A DNA stretch of 64,000 nt from assembly GCF_021347895.1 (NCBI RefSeq), contig NC_067127.1, positions 14,790,984-14,854,983 of the forward strand, read 5' to 3'. This document shows positions 50,935 through 63,047 of the stretch, in pieces. How positions within the stretch are numbered: the first letter of the stretch is position 1; every line of letters begins with the position of its first letter. Under the pieces are notes generated by a model. It had not been told where the DNA came from and did not search any database. It was given only the letters and a program-made list of their open reading frames with translations. The translations under genes were made by a program, and so were the position numbers. This stretch comes from Acanthochromis polyacanthus. Its lineage: Eukaryota; Chordata; Actinopteri; Pomacentridae.

Positions 50935-52719
50935 CCAAATTAATACTGAAAATCACAGATCAGGAAACAAACATTGCCCTGATTTCAAATAATATTTAAT
51001 CTGAGCGTACACACTTCTCAAGAAGGAAGAGAGAAGAACATCACTGGTATGAAAAGTTCAAGCCCAGCTCTTCATGACACCCATTAAAAAAACAGACAAG
51101 TCATATTATCCAGACACCTCTCCACCTGTGAATTACGAAATAACAGGAATCAGACAAAACCCATCTGTACAAACAACTCAAGTCCACTGCAGGTGTCTGC
51201 AGTTTTATATAACAGAAGGACAGCTTGCCATCAAAAGCACAATTATTCCATGTTTCCAGCCAATGAAAAAAAAGTGACATTATGAACTCATTAAAGCGAT
51301 CAGCTTGTGCTAAACACACAACTCATCTAGTGTTATAATATTGGATGGCCTGGAGAGACAAAATTACAAGTCCTTACAATGCACACATGACGACAACAGT
51401 GTTCCAAACCCAAAACTGCACTGACACAAACAGGCCAGCCACTTTTGAAATAATAAAAAAGAAACATATCAAGACTCACTTGAAAGAAGACAAACATTAT
51501 TAAGGTGTCTGTGAAACCAATGCAACGATTTAATCAACAATAAAAGCAAATACTGCAAGGAAATAAAAAACAAGCTGCAGTTTGCAGTTAGTATAGTCCA
51601 AATTATTTTTAAAAAATGGAAGCAGCACACGTAAACATACTTAGAGTAAACATGGGTAGACATACAAATGAACAGTTTATAAGTACACTTGAAACAAATA
51701 AATAATGACTTACCTCCCTATTAACATACATACAGCATCCTTATTTCAGAAGACGCTAAACCTGCCCACCCACACCCATACAGTAGATTCACAACATGAC
51801 TGCAAACTATTTCTACACGACTGACCTAACTCGGTTACATTTCAATTCAAATTGTACAAATGACTTGTTTGTGCTTTGCCGCTCTCACACTCATTCACCA
51901 ATACTGCAGATGTTGTGTAGTGTCAATCTGAGACATGAACGACTCTCTCGTACATATTGTTCTCAATTACCTGAACAGATTAGGCCTCATACAGGAACTA
52001 CATGTAGGCACAGCTTTGATCTTGAAAGTGCATAAGAGCAAATGTTCTATTCAAAGGTAGTGTTTGAATTTATAAAGTTATTCTCAGATTTGAATGCTGG
52101 TAACAAAACAATGTGTTTCAGACACTCACTTAAAAAAAAAAAAAAAAAAAAGCATAGTGTTTACTGAATTCTTCAACTTCTGCGAACATCACAATTCTAA
52201 ATAAAGAAAGATCCCGATTGAAATGAATCAATCACACACACTATGGCCGAATTCTGTCTGTCCTCTGGCTGCAGAAATAACAGAGATAAATTATATTCAA
52301 TTAACTATCTCAGGAAAATGCCTTTTAATTATTCTTCCAAACATATATAATTACCTTACTTATAATACGACCCACCAATAATATCTAGATTTTCTCAAAA
52401 GACATTTGACATATATTTGAGAGTATGTTCATGCATGAGGCCCACTGTTAAATTCTCTGATAATATAAATTCATAGAAACAGAATAGAAATAAATACAGC
52501 ACTTCATATAAAGTGAAACATTCTCTTTGGAAAGATAGGCTCAAAACTGATCGGAACATGGAAAGAGTGAAGCTGTTGGTCAGTGAAAAGACAGTTTTCC
52601 TCTGGTAGAGTCCTTAAGAAGTTAAGGGGAAATTAGCAGAAGTCCCCCTGAAACTGTGGCCCGCACCACTCTGAACTAGCAGCCATTCAGAAGGATCCCC
52701 TGAAAAACAAAAAGTCACT

Positions 52720-52742
52720 CCACCACCACCACCACCACCACC
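52720..52742. repeat. (CCA)n microsatellite in the tmem87b 3' UTR
   Basis: About seven CCA units (TGG on the transcript strand), within the predicted 3' UTR and 88-110 bases from the stop codon. Confidence 0.85.
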
Positions 52743-52829
52743 TGACTGGAAATCCTGGAGAAAAACTTCAGTCAGAGGCAGCTGCTGTGTTCTCCCTCCA
52801 TGTCTGCAGATGGCTGGAAACATTTTGCC

Positions 52830-55800
52830 TCACTCCAGCTTTGACATCTCATACTTGGTCGTCATGATTTCCTGGGAAATAACATGCATATTTAAACATA
52901 CTTTTCTCATTCAGATAGACATGTTCGTAGACCCAATTCTATGGTCTGTTATTGCTTGGACTGTAGAGACCATGATGTTCCGTTTACCTCGCTTAGTTAC
53001 TGTTGCTATGTCTATCAAGCTTCAGCTGTTTCACTCAAAATTCAAACTACTTCTTGAAACTAATTTCAGACAAAAGCAGGGTTTTCATTTCTAGCCAACA
53101 ACTACTGGCTTTACTGGCTGAAGTGACCACAGATGTACCGTTGACACATTGTATCAGCAGGACCAAGCTAATTACTCGTACTTATTACAGAAGCCAGCTG
53201 TGATATAATGCGTTTCTATAGCGGTAATGTTACATCACTGCTGCACAGAGGGTGAAAAAAGGGACGCGGTCACCACTGGTTGTCAGAGTAAGTCAAACTG
53301 TTAGAGTGGGTGCAAAGCTTGAAATGCTTGCTGTCATTGGTAAATTGAGCAAACCCCGTAGAGAAAGCTTCAACAAATGGTGAACTATTATTGATTTCAA
53401 TATAGTACTAACACGTGTGAAAAGAATGCATGCATTAATGACACACAAAACTGACTGTGCAGCCAGTCATAATACAGCAATGCCAAAATTAGTCCCTAGT
53501 ATTAACAAACAGGGCTTTCTTTATACAGATTTTTTTTTCTTTTACGAGGAAACCTGACCTCCACATATTTAGACGACTGCATCTTTGTTTTTCGTAATTG
53601 AAATCATACCTCATCTGAGTCGAGTAGGACTGGTAGAGCTCTGTAGTGACAAACAGGAAGAAACAGAAACTCTGTTAGAATCACACGTGTCGTATGAAAA
53701 CACCTTGCTGGATTAATAAATATACGTTCTATAGGATACTTACACATCAGTAAGAGAGCTAGGAATGTTATCCTCCACCCATTTCAAGTCCTCATCCTGC
53801 AGGAGGAAAAAGAGAATAAGCAGAGCAAATACTGCCATCTGCTGAAAAAATACATTTACTGTAGAAGCTGCATCTACCAAACTCAGACTACAACTCCTAC
53901 TATTTATGTTTTAATGAAACATAACTTAATAAGACTTAGTGATTCAATAAATGAACATATAACTTAGTAGAGTTACTTACTGGGTTTGTTTCTGGGGGCT
54001 TCACTGTACCATTCGTCTCACTTTTAGCTGCTCTCAACTTTATACCGTCAGCTGTGAGTATAACATTTTAAAAATAATAAGAATTTAAAAAACAGGAAAG
54101 TAAGAAGAAAAACAGATCCAAGAAGACTATGACACACTCCAAATGAAAAGTAACACTTATCATACCAAGATTTGGAGAGGCGATGAACTCTTCTATCTCC
54201 TCGTCGTCAGAGTCATCAATGAGAGGTGTAAAAGCATACCTGTGGACATTGAAATAAATCATCAAGAAACGTCTCATTTGGTTCCTTTTGGTGGACAGTC
54301 CGAATGCACTACTTGCCTTTGGTTGTTTGCAGATGGTCTCCATAAAAACATGATGACGAGCAGAATGGCAGAGAACAAGAACCTCCAGAAAGCATCTTCT
54401 ACCCACAGCTCAATCCAATCCTTCAGACAAAAACAGGTGCGCTTATCAGTGAAATGCAAACCTACAATCTCTATATTAATATTGATAAATACGCCAAACC
54501 GTACTCACAGACTGGCAATTTGCTAGTCGAAACTTTTTTGCTGTCCAACCCATGAAAATGATGGAAGCTATTACAGAAGAAGAGTGTGAAAGTCATCAGT
54601 GTGCTGCATATAATCTCCTATGTGCAACTTTTAGTCTTAACAAATTTTATATGGATAAAAGCACATAATTAGAATTACTGGCCAAGATAGTAGTATATTC
54701 TGCTGTAATTGTGAGAGCAGTTGTCCAACTTACCAATGACAGCGAATATCAGTGTGTTTGTAAAGTGCCTGTAAAGAGACAACTTGACAGGGTTTCTCCT
54801 CAGCTTCAGAGTCTTTATGGTTTGTGCGAGGCTGACAAAGATGTTAACGGCAGTCAAGGGAAACACATGGCAGATATTACATGGGACACATATTAAAAAA
54901 AAAAAGAATGAAAGGGACCTTATCATCTCTACAAGTGAGAATGTACTACACCCGGGTAGTCGAACTCCGTTCCTGGAGGGCCACTATCCTGCATGTTTTA
55001 GATGTTTCCCTCTTCCAACACACCTGATTCAAATGATCAGGCTCGTTATCAGGCTTCTGCTGAGCTTGATGAAGAGCTGATCATTTGAATCAGGTGTGTT
55101 GGAAGAGGGAAACATCTAAAACATGCAGGATAGTGGCCCTCCAGGAACTGAGTTTGACACCCCTGTACTACACAGTATATACAAAATGCACAATAACATC
55201 CATATATACACCGCAATCACAGAACTTTACAGTGGTCACTTCACTAAGCCATGGCAACTGGGATGGGGGTGACAGCTTATGAGTATGATTTTGAATGCAT
55301 CAGAAACAGACAGTCCTGCAAATGTTCACATTCTGGTAGCTCAGGTTGTGTCTTTACTTTTAGAATGAGGTTGAACAGGATAAATGTGCCACTACTCAGT
55401 TTGACTGAACCTAATAATGTGGATAAGTGGCATGTTTGTATGTTTTGATTTTAAATTCTTCATACTTTTTTTTTATTTTAATGGCTAACTGAAAAATGCA
55501 CAGAGGTAATCAAATGCAAGTTGTTAAAAAAAATTAAAAATTTTTTTAGGCTTTGATGATCTGAAAATATATAACTTGAGGGAACATACAACTAAGGTTT
55601 CATAAATGCATTAAAATGTAAAGAGCCCCATAAAGGCATATAAGCAGGTTTATCATTTAATTTTTGCCATCATGTTATAATGTTAAAAAAAAAAAAAAAC
55701 ATACTTGTGTTCTCACACTGTTGACTGCAGCTCTTCTCACCCTGTGTCTGATACAACCTATGTTAGCTCCTGCTTCTAAAAGGCCTACCTTTACAAAAGC

Positions 55801-58800
55801 CAGCTGGGCTGATGAAAGTAGTAAATGCAACCCCAGACCAGTGTAAAGCTAGACAGACATAGTCCTAGCAAATGCGGGTATAGTGAGGAAATAATGGTTG
55901 ACTGCAAGGTAGAAGCGTCTTCTTTGTTTGGTTAGGCAGGCATTCTGCAAATGTCTTACATGGTGACGGAAATACGTGGCGAAGAAAAGCCTGAACTTCA
56001 AATTAGCCATGTCAAGGGAGTAAGGAAACGTGTTTTCTGTGGCAGAGAATAACTCCCTTTGGTTTGGACTTTGGGTGTATGCAGACCTTTTAGAAGCATA
56101 CGAAAGCTACAGGACACTACAATAAAAGGAAAACCCCAACAAGCTTATTTTGAGCTATTTAAGTTAATACATTTGTATTAAAATGTAATCAATTTTAACC
56201 ATAGTGCACACCCGGGTGGCACCCATATTTCTATAATCTCAAAACCAGAACCACTCAAAAACTCTGGTGGATGGTGGGCTGAGACTGTTGATTGATGTAA
56301 ACGCTGCACAATGTCATTCATTGCCCAACTAAAGAAGCAGTGAGGAAGAAGGGTTTCAAGAGCAATTAAATTATCAACCAGAAAAAAAGGTCCTTGCAAA
56401 TTTCAGAACAGAATGAATGATTAATGCAGGAGTTTCTTCTGAAAAGTAGGATGTCTTTTTGCTAAACTGCATTTTAAATGCTGATTCTGATAAAGAATAA
56501 GACAGATGCAGATCACAGTCTCCCGGCCTTATATGGGTTCATGTGCAGGAGATGAGGAGCAGAGGGGAACCACACAGGGAAAGGTTGCAGGTGCACCAAA
56601 GGATATCCACCAGCATAAAGAAGAATCAAGCAGAGCCAGGGGAATGTTGGCCAGCAGGGCCAAGTCAGAGTCTTTCGCCTAGAAGGGATAACAGAGCAGG
56701 ACCAAAGGACACGGGGAAGAGGAAAAAGTTGTGGAAAAAAATCACAGATAGAATAGGAGATAAAAAAAAAGGCAGCACAGCAACTAAAATATAGAACCGC
56801 TCACCCAAGTGCAAAGAAGAAAATAACAAATCATCCAATGCAGAAGGCAAGAACACTCGAAATCACGTGGGCTCAGTTCATTAACAAATACTGCCACTTA
56901 GTTGTTACAGGGGAGTATAATAACTGCTGATTACTGGAGCTACTGGGGAGTACACTGGAAGGATATGAACCAGATGGCGCAGGAGTCAAACACAGCCAGA
57001 ACAATTGCTGTAATGAGAGCAGGGCCATTGTCTCGACCCTTGATTTTTTGGTCCCCCAACAAATCAAGAAAATACACAATTACAATGTCAACTTTACTTT
57101 AAAACACAATCTCAAAACAAACAACAGAATAGAGTTAGTGCTGCTGCTTCTTCTTCTTGGGTACTTTCCAATAAAGCAGTAGTGAAACAACGATTTACCG
57201 GTAGCTCATTGATCACAATATTCATTTGTCATTTGCAAGCGAACACCAAACATGTCAAAGTTGAGGATTTGTTTATTTTCCTCCAATTCAAATTGGGGTT
57301 CATATACTTTAGTTTTTTATTACTGTTTGTCAGACAAAAAAGAAACTTGAATTTATCAATTTAGGTCCTTTAAAGTTCTGATGGGCATCTGGTATTGTTG
57401 ACATAAGCTAAGACTAACATCTATTTAGAGAAAATATAGGAGAACAGGACTCACCCCTGTGATCCTCAGGACACCCTCAATGCTGGCAAAGGCAAAATAG
57501 AGGATACCAAGTCCAACAACTCTGTGCATCACAGTCCCCAGTCGAGGCCTAAAAAAAACAGACACACAGAAAATAAAAAAAGTTTATTGCTTAATTTCAT
57601 TTATACAAAAACTTCAGGTAAGTCAATGACCGAATAAGTAGCTACAGATATATGCTGACATACTTTACAATGCCATAGCCGAGGCTGACGATGATGACAA
57701 GTAGCCGAGCCAAAGTCCTCTTGAGGGCAGAGATCAACTCGGCAAAGATCAACAAGCTTGGAGCTGAAGTAAAAAATATCTTTAAGTAAAGAACATACCG
57801 TCTCACATGAGAAAGGTAAAGATATTTTGTCTATTTTGTCACTCACAAGCAGAGCCGACAGCATTGGTGTTTTCATATTCGGCACAGAAGACGGCCTTCT
57901 CTACCATTCCCAGGAATATGACCCCTGCTATCCAGAACTGGATCCTCAGCAGATCTTTCCAGTAGCAGGCTGCCCAGAGAAACCACAGCAGGGCGTACAG
58001 GATGTACACTATGCACATTACCATGTAGAACTGCAGACAGACAGTGAAGGATTAGTCTAAAAACATGTCACATATGGAAGCAGTTGTTTTTCGTTAACTA
58101 GAGACCAACTTCCAGAGAAAGTTTACCCAGAAAAATCTGGTATTTTTTCTACTCAAGAGTACTGACTGAGCAGTGTTTCCCCGAGGCTAGAAAGGAGAGG
58201 GTGGGAGGTGGCTGACGGGATAAAGCCTTTCTCTGTCGGCTGCTCTCGTTTTGCCTTTTTTATGCTAATTAGTAATAACCTTTTTAGGTATACACTGCTT
58301 CTATTTGCTCATTTTTTTTTATAGCTGTTGCCTTGACTTTGACTGAGGAATTGCAGTAAGAGTACATTTGTACTTACTTTTCCACCTAATTGCACCATTA
58401 TCATTTTTGTAGAGCCAGGAGGAGCATTCCCTCTCTGAGAGCCAAAAAGCACAAAGTCTGTTCTCCTGTGCGTGTCAGGGAGGGTGCAGCTGTAACACTA
58501 TCAGCAGGAGAGCTGCTAATGCTCTGGCAAGGACTAGCTTCCCTGCTATCAGTAGAGAGCTTCTTGCTTTCTCACTAAGGTTACCAGATTCAGGTTGGGC
58601 TTGTTTCAACATGCAGACATTTTAGTCTGACGTTCAAGTGTTTGGGGTCGACGTCGGCCTATCTTTGGTTTTAGACAGATTGACACTTGTTGGAAAGAGA
58701 AACATAACACAATGAGTTCTCGTCAACTCCGGTTACACTATCTGCACTTCACCTGTCTCTCCTCTACTATGTCCTGAAACAGACCAGAACAGTGAAGAGG

Positions 58801-61800
58801 AACGAACGCGACTGTAAATGACAGTAAAACACAAGAGACTCTCACACACAGCTTGATGATTTCAATAATTTTAATAAAGCATTTTAAAAATGTTTAAAAA
58901 ATATTTTTCTTTTGTTTCAATGAAGGGGTGAAGATTGAGGGAAACACTGCTGGGCTTTATATCAACTGCAGCTCGTTTCAATATTGCGAAGCCCATATAG
59001 ATTTGGTTTTCAAACGTTTTAACACGCATTTCAAGCCGTAATTTATTATCCAAGTAACAGAGTTGTAAATGATAACTCAATAAACTTCCAGGTTTTTTTG
59101 TCCTGTGACAGTGAGTGCGCACACTTTATAGTAAGCAGTTATAGTCACAATGGAGTGTGTATTTGTTTTAACAGAAGAAACCATGCTGCTATGTACTAAC
59201 ATATGGTGTTTTATTGTAATTTATGTGAACTGTAGCTTTAAAGCAGTAAACAAAGGTCAAAGTATTCAGGGTGGGGTTGAAAAGTAGAGGCTGGAGACTT
59301 TTAAAAAAAGAAAACAGCATTTGTACCTCTACACTCTAAAGTAGGGGCAATTTGACACGCGATGATGTGTGTATGTGGTTTTTTTTAAATGTCTCTAGCC
59401 CTCTGAAATTTACTTTTCAAACCCATCTTTAGTGCCTGGACCTGGATGTTTCATCATTAATTACTTCCATGAGCAGTGGCAGTTTGAGGGACACCAGCAG
59501 TGTTTGTGCAGATTTTCCTCACCCTCTGACTGTGTCAATACCCAGTTTGTATAAAACATGCATAAACCCACAGTAGTAAAATACAACCCTCTCATTAGAG
59601 GCAGGAAGGAATTATAAGCACATAATATTAATGTGCATATAATTAACAGACTGTTAAATAATAACATTTCCAACATAAATCATAAAAAATGATTCCTAAA
59701 GTCATCTACTTACAATCATGAGAGGCCATTCTGTGATGGAAATGTAGCCGTGGCTGCCTTTCATCACCACATTAACTGGAAAAACAAAAACTGGACATTA
59801 GACAAATGAAGTATGACAGTGTTTCCCAGCACATTAACAATTTGTTTGTGGCAATGACAAGTTCTGCAATCTGACTCTTCTGTGTCGGCTGCATAATAGC
59901 TTGGTGTTTATGAGCCTGCTTCACGGAAGTGTATCATTTGAGCACACCAACTCATCCAGGGCAACATAACACAGATAACAGTGAGATTATTCCTGATTAA
60001 AAAAAACATCTCACCTGTTAAATTCCAATTTGCATCCTGCTTATTGGATACAATTTTAACAACCAGCAGGTAGGGACCGTCCTTCCATGTGGTAGCTATG
60101 ATATTGTCTCTAAGATTCTTGCTGCTGTTCTTTGTGGTGCTGCTGCTTTCATACTCTTCAGTAATCCATTTACTGTGATTTTCATCCTGCATTATTACAA
60201 AAGCAGCGGAGTGTTTACCACTTTTGAAACACATCTCTAAACGCTATACATGCAAAAGGAAACAACACAATACACAAAAACAAATACCAGCTGATGTTTG
60301 TGATGGTACTACGGGGAAGATTTTTTCCTAAATGTCAGCTATATTTAACTGTCACTATTATGTTAAAATCAAAGAGGATTTATGTTTTCTTACTTGCACT
60401 TCATTCTCAGCAGGACTGAGATGCGGGTCAGCCTTGGCTTTCTGAAAAACACAGACAGTTGCAGAATGGAGGTAATAAATACCATAATGTTGCATCTGTG
60501 ACTATGCAGAGTAGAGTAATGTAACAAACCTACTCTGAGCATTGGTAAGGAGCGCAGTGCATTAGTACACATTATGGGACTGTGCATGTGTTCGATGTAC
60601 TCTCCTTGTCCGAGAGGATTTGGATCCAGGCTGTCCGCATGGCTCAAAGGTGTTTTTTCATACATTTCCTACAGACAATAACAGTCACAATTCAACACTG
60701 AGAAACAACTGAGACACAAAGACCGTCTGTTAATTAGTATGACGCAAAGCATTAGCACTTACTTCAATGTTGTTGAATTCATTGTGACAGGGGTAGTATT
60801 TTAATAACCACTGAACAGTGAAGGTCACCATCTCAGGACAGCCAAAAGACACAACTAAAAGATGAAGATATGTTGTGATAAAGGACAAAATAAGGCAAAA
60901 TTTTTGGGACAGCACTTTTGTTTCATTGTTGTCTTACCGTTTAATTCAATATCAGTGTCTTTATACATAGATTTCCTTAACAGCAGTGGTCTTGAGGTCT
61001 ACAGAATAGAAAATAAGGTTTGTGAGTACAGCCAGGGAATATTATGAGCAACACATCATTACTTTGGTGAAGTGATTATGATTAATCATTTAAGCTCAGT
61101 GGTTAATACTGTTTAGGATTCAAGTCCTATCAGTTGAGCTGTGTCCGTTCTTGTTAGGAGGAAAAAGAGCTGTCAGACAGCTGATCAGGAAACACATATG
61201 TTTCTATGACATCAATAAGATGAGGGTAAATGTGTCTGCCTGTATGTGTTCTAAATGGCGACCTCTTCAGATTGTAGCCTGAACCAAGTACACCTAATAC
61301 AGAACAACAGAGGGAAACTGAAACGTCTCAGTACCTAAATTATTGATCAAGGCTTTCCACTTCTCCTTGAACTGTACGTGGGAACTGTGTCTTAATACTG
61401 AATCCAGAGAAATAGCTCCGCAGCACCAGTACTAGACTGACATTCGAGTTTCAAGATGTGTTTTTTGTGTATTGAAACAATGATGTGTGGCAAGCTGGTG
61501 AGAGAAAACCAAACATATTCAGTAAACCTGAAAACACACAGTCCAAGCTACGACATGGAATCTCAAACACTGGTCGAGAGCTAGCTGCATGGATAGACAC
61601 AAATATATTATTTGTCCCCCTCAGTTTAACAGTAAAGACTCCTAGGAGCTGGCATACTGAAGCTGTGGGCAGCTAGTTAGCCGACTGCTAACCTTGAAGT
61701 GCATATCAGTCATTCACCACAGGGCTAACAGCTAATTAGCTACAAACACACTCTGCTCTTTCGGTATATGCGCCTTGTCAAAATTTGTTAACCATAGCAA

Positions 61801-62104
61801 GTCACACCTACGAGTGGCTAACGAGCTACAAATAATACAGCACAAGTTACACGACTGTCAGCACCCTCACAGCTGACAGCCAGCTACCATAACAAGGCTA
61901 ATGTAGCTAAGGTTAGCTAGCGGTGCTGCAGTTACCCAAAGTATTTCCACTCACATTAACAATTGTGATTTTCCAAACGCCTGGCTCCGGCGCTGCAGCA
62001 GCTTCATTTACAGTATGGAGTAAAATTACAAAAAACAGCGCCCATGGACAGAAAACTCCTGTGGTCGGACAGCTCCACGTCCTCATCCTGACTGCAGCGG
62101 CCAT
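52830..62104 (-). CDS. tmem87b: Transmembrane protein 87B (Golgi seven-TM protein)
   Basis: Nineteen coding exons in transcript order: 62104-61955, 60998-60938, 60854-60763, 60668-60534, 60441-60394, 60186-60015, 59775-59714, 58030-57847, 57763-57664, 57548-57455, 57038-56967, 54842-54734, 54567-54509, 54420-54317, 54239-54166, 54051-53981, 53796-53744, 53640-53610 and 52871-52830. All phases close to 570 aa (human about 555). Order: signal peptide ([17 protein letters not shown]), lumenal domain ([28 protein letters not shown]), then the seven-helix region ([91 protein letters not shown]). The acidic cytoplasmic tail has [14 protein letters not shown] and [14 protein letters not shown]. The family acts in Golgi and endosome trafficking. 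Intron 54843-56966 is AT-AC and intron 54240-54316 is GC-AG. The start of exon 11 (57038) is the least certain border. The b paralogue is chosen by synteny. Confidence 0.95.
54240..54316 (-). other. GC-AG intron in tmem87b (77 bp)
   Basis: The minus-strand donor is CCAAAG|GCAAGTAG and the acceptor TGTCCACAG|GTATGC. Joining them gives [15 protein letters not shown], the invariant family sequence. Using the nearby GTAGTG as donor would shift the frame. Confidence 0.85.
54843..56966 (-). other. U12-type AT-AC minor-spliceosome intron in tmem87b
   Basis: The minus-strand exon ends GCCATCTGGTTC. The intron starts ATATCCTTCC. A branch-like TTCCCTTGAC sits at 54862-54853 and the intron ends GCCGTTAAC, followed by ATCTTTGTCAGC. 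The joined protein reads [16 protein letters not shown], matching the WFIFISLAQT of the family. A GT-AG reading would give a poor match. The 2124-bp intron contains a hAT MITE. Confidence 0.9.
54951..55165. mobile_element. hAT-like foldback MITE in a tmem87b intron
   Basis: 215 bp. The two arms (about 54965-55045 and 55073-55152) are almost perfect inverse complements around a short spacer. The right terminus TTTGACACCCCTG and the diverged left terminus fit the CAGGGGTGTCA ends common in fish hAT elements. An 8-bp target duplication TACTACAC lies at 54943-54950 and 55166-55173, the length expected for hAT. Confidence 0.9.
61660..61925. repeat. TTAGC/GCTAA-rich tract in tmem87b intron 1
   Basis: Dense short motifs GCTAGTTAGC, GCTAAC, GCTAATTAGCTAC, GGCTAACGAGCTAC and GTAGCTAAGGTTAGCTAGC just downstream of exon 1. 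No unit is strictly tandem. This looks like degenerate simple sequence. Confidence 0.55.
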
Positions 62105-62764
62105 ATTCGCTGTGTTTTGAGTATTTCCCTGCAGGAGCCGCCGTGAACGCATCAGCCAGGGGAGGAAGCTCCAGGTTAAAGTTATCTGCATTGCCTGATG
62201 TCCCAGCAAGGTGCCAGACAGACTTAGTGCAAAATAACCTCTTATCACGTATGGGACAAGTCTAGGTTTACTATCTATTACTCCACCTACTTGTAAGTGG
62301 CTTATTTTGAAGTGTGTTTTACTTGAAAGGGGGAAAAAAGGTGAAATGCAGCATGTCATCAGTTCATTTTCCTCATGATAAAATATACAACAAAAATGAC
62401 CTTGAAGAGGACACAATAACTTTCAGCTGCCTTATATGAAAATAGAATTGCACAAATGGGATCTACTCAACTTAACATATTCTATTTTACATGAAAGTAA
62501 TCTTCAGATTTTGGTAATTGCTCAAAGAAATTCATTTTTTATGCACCAATTTTTCTTTACACTAATTTTAGTCTCATCTGCTTAATTATTGTTCATTGTC
62601 ATTCTTTTGTTAAAATATTCCATGCTATGTTTTTGATTAATTAATAATTCTCACTTTTTTTCCCACCACCAAATATCATCACAATGATTTCCATGAACGT
62701 ATAAGGAGAGCTTGGCAAAATGAATCCCAGTCGGTAAAGAAGTTTCAAAGCAGTCAATAAAACA

Positions 62765-62770
62765 TTTATT
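62765..62770 (-). terminator. Candidate poly(A) signal of mertk
   Basis: TTTATT on the plus strand (AATAAA on minus), 278 bases past the mertk stop codon. The next gene, tmem87b, starts about 650 bases further on in the same direction. Confidence 0.55.
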
Positions 62771-63047
62771 TTGACAGTATAAGATAATTTTATAAATGTC
62801 CTGTACATTTTCTATATTTACATCGTAATGCAGTCTTTAATACAGTAAACAATTTCACAGTTCAGTGTACCTTAAGCTTATGGAACAATATTCTTAACAC
62901 TGACATGTAGGCTGACGGTGTAAAGCGTAAACCTTCTCTATAAAAACACTACAGAAAGTCCGCAATAGTGCGACGAGGCAAAACGATTAGTACTGACGAA
63001 TCATGGAGAGAGCTTTATCACAGTTTTTATCTGCTGGGTACCAATCG

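Noticed and set aside
54951..55165. Long hairpin considered as a miRNA gene or CRISPR-like repeat
   Set aside because: It has hAT-type ends and an 8-bp target duplication, so it is a MITE. Repeats are inverted, not regularly spaced, and this is a eukaryote.
56598..56606. Another ATATCCTTT (perfect U12 donor) on the minus strand in the tmem87b intron
   Set aside because: It is not next to any coding sequence. The real donor at 56966 is fixed by the reading frame, so this is a chance match.
56543..56794. 83-codon basic plus-strand frame inside the tmem87b AT-AC intron
   Set aside because: Composition is driven by lysine-rich low complexity. No family match and no supporting signals.
54843..56966. 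GT-AG alternative for the tmem87b intron (CCA|GTGTAC ... TTTGTCAG|CCTCGC)
   Set aside because: It also closes in frame but yields WFISFHLAQT, against [10 protein letters not shown] for AT-AC, which fits the family. The AT-AC reading also explains the U12 branch motif.
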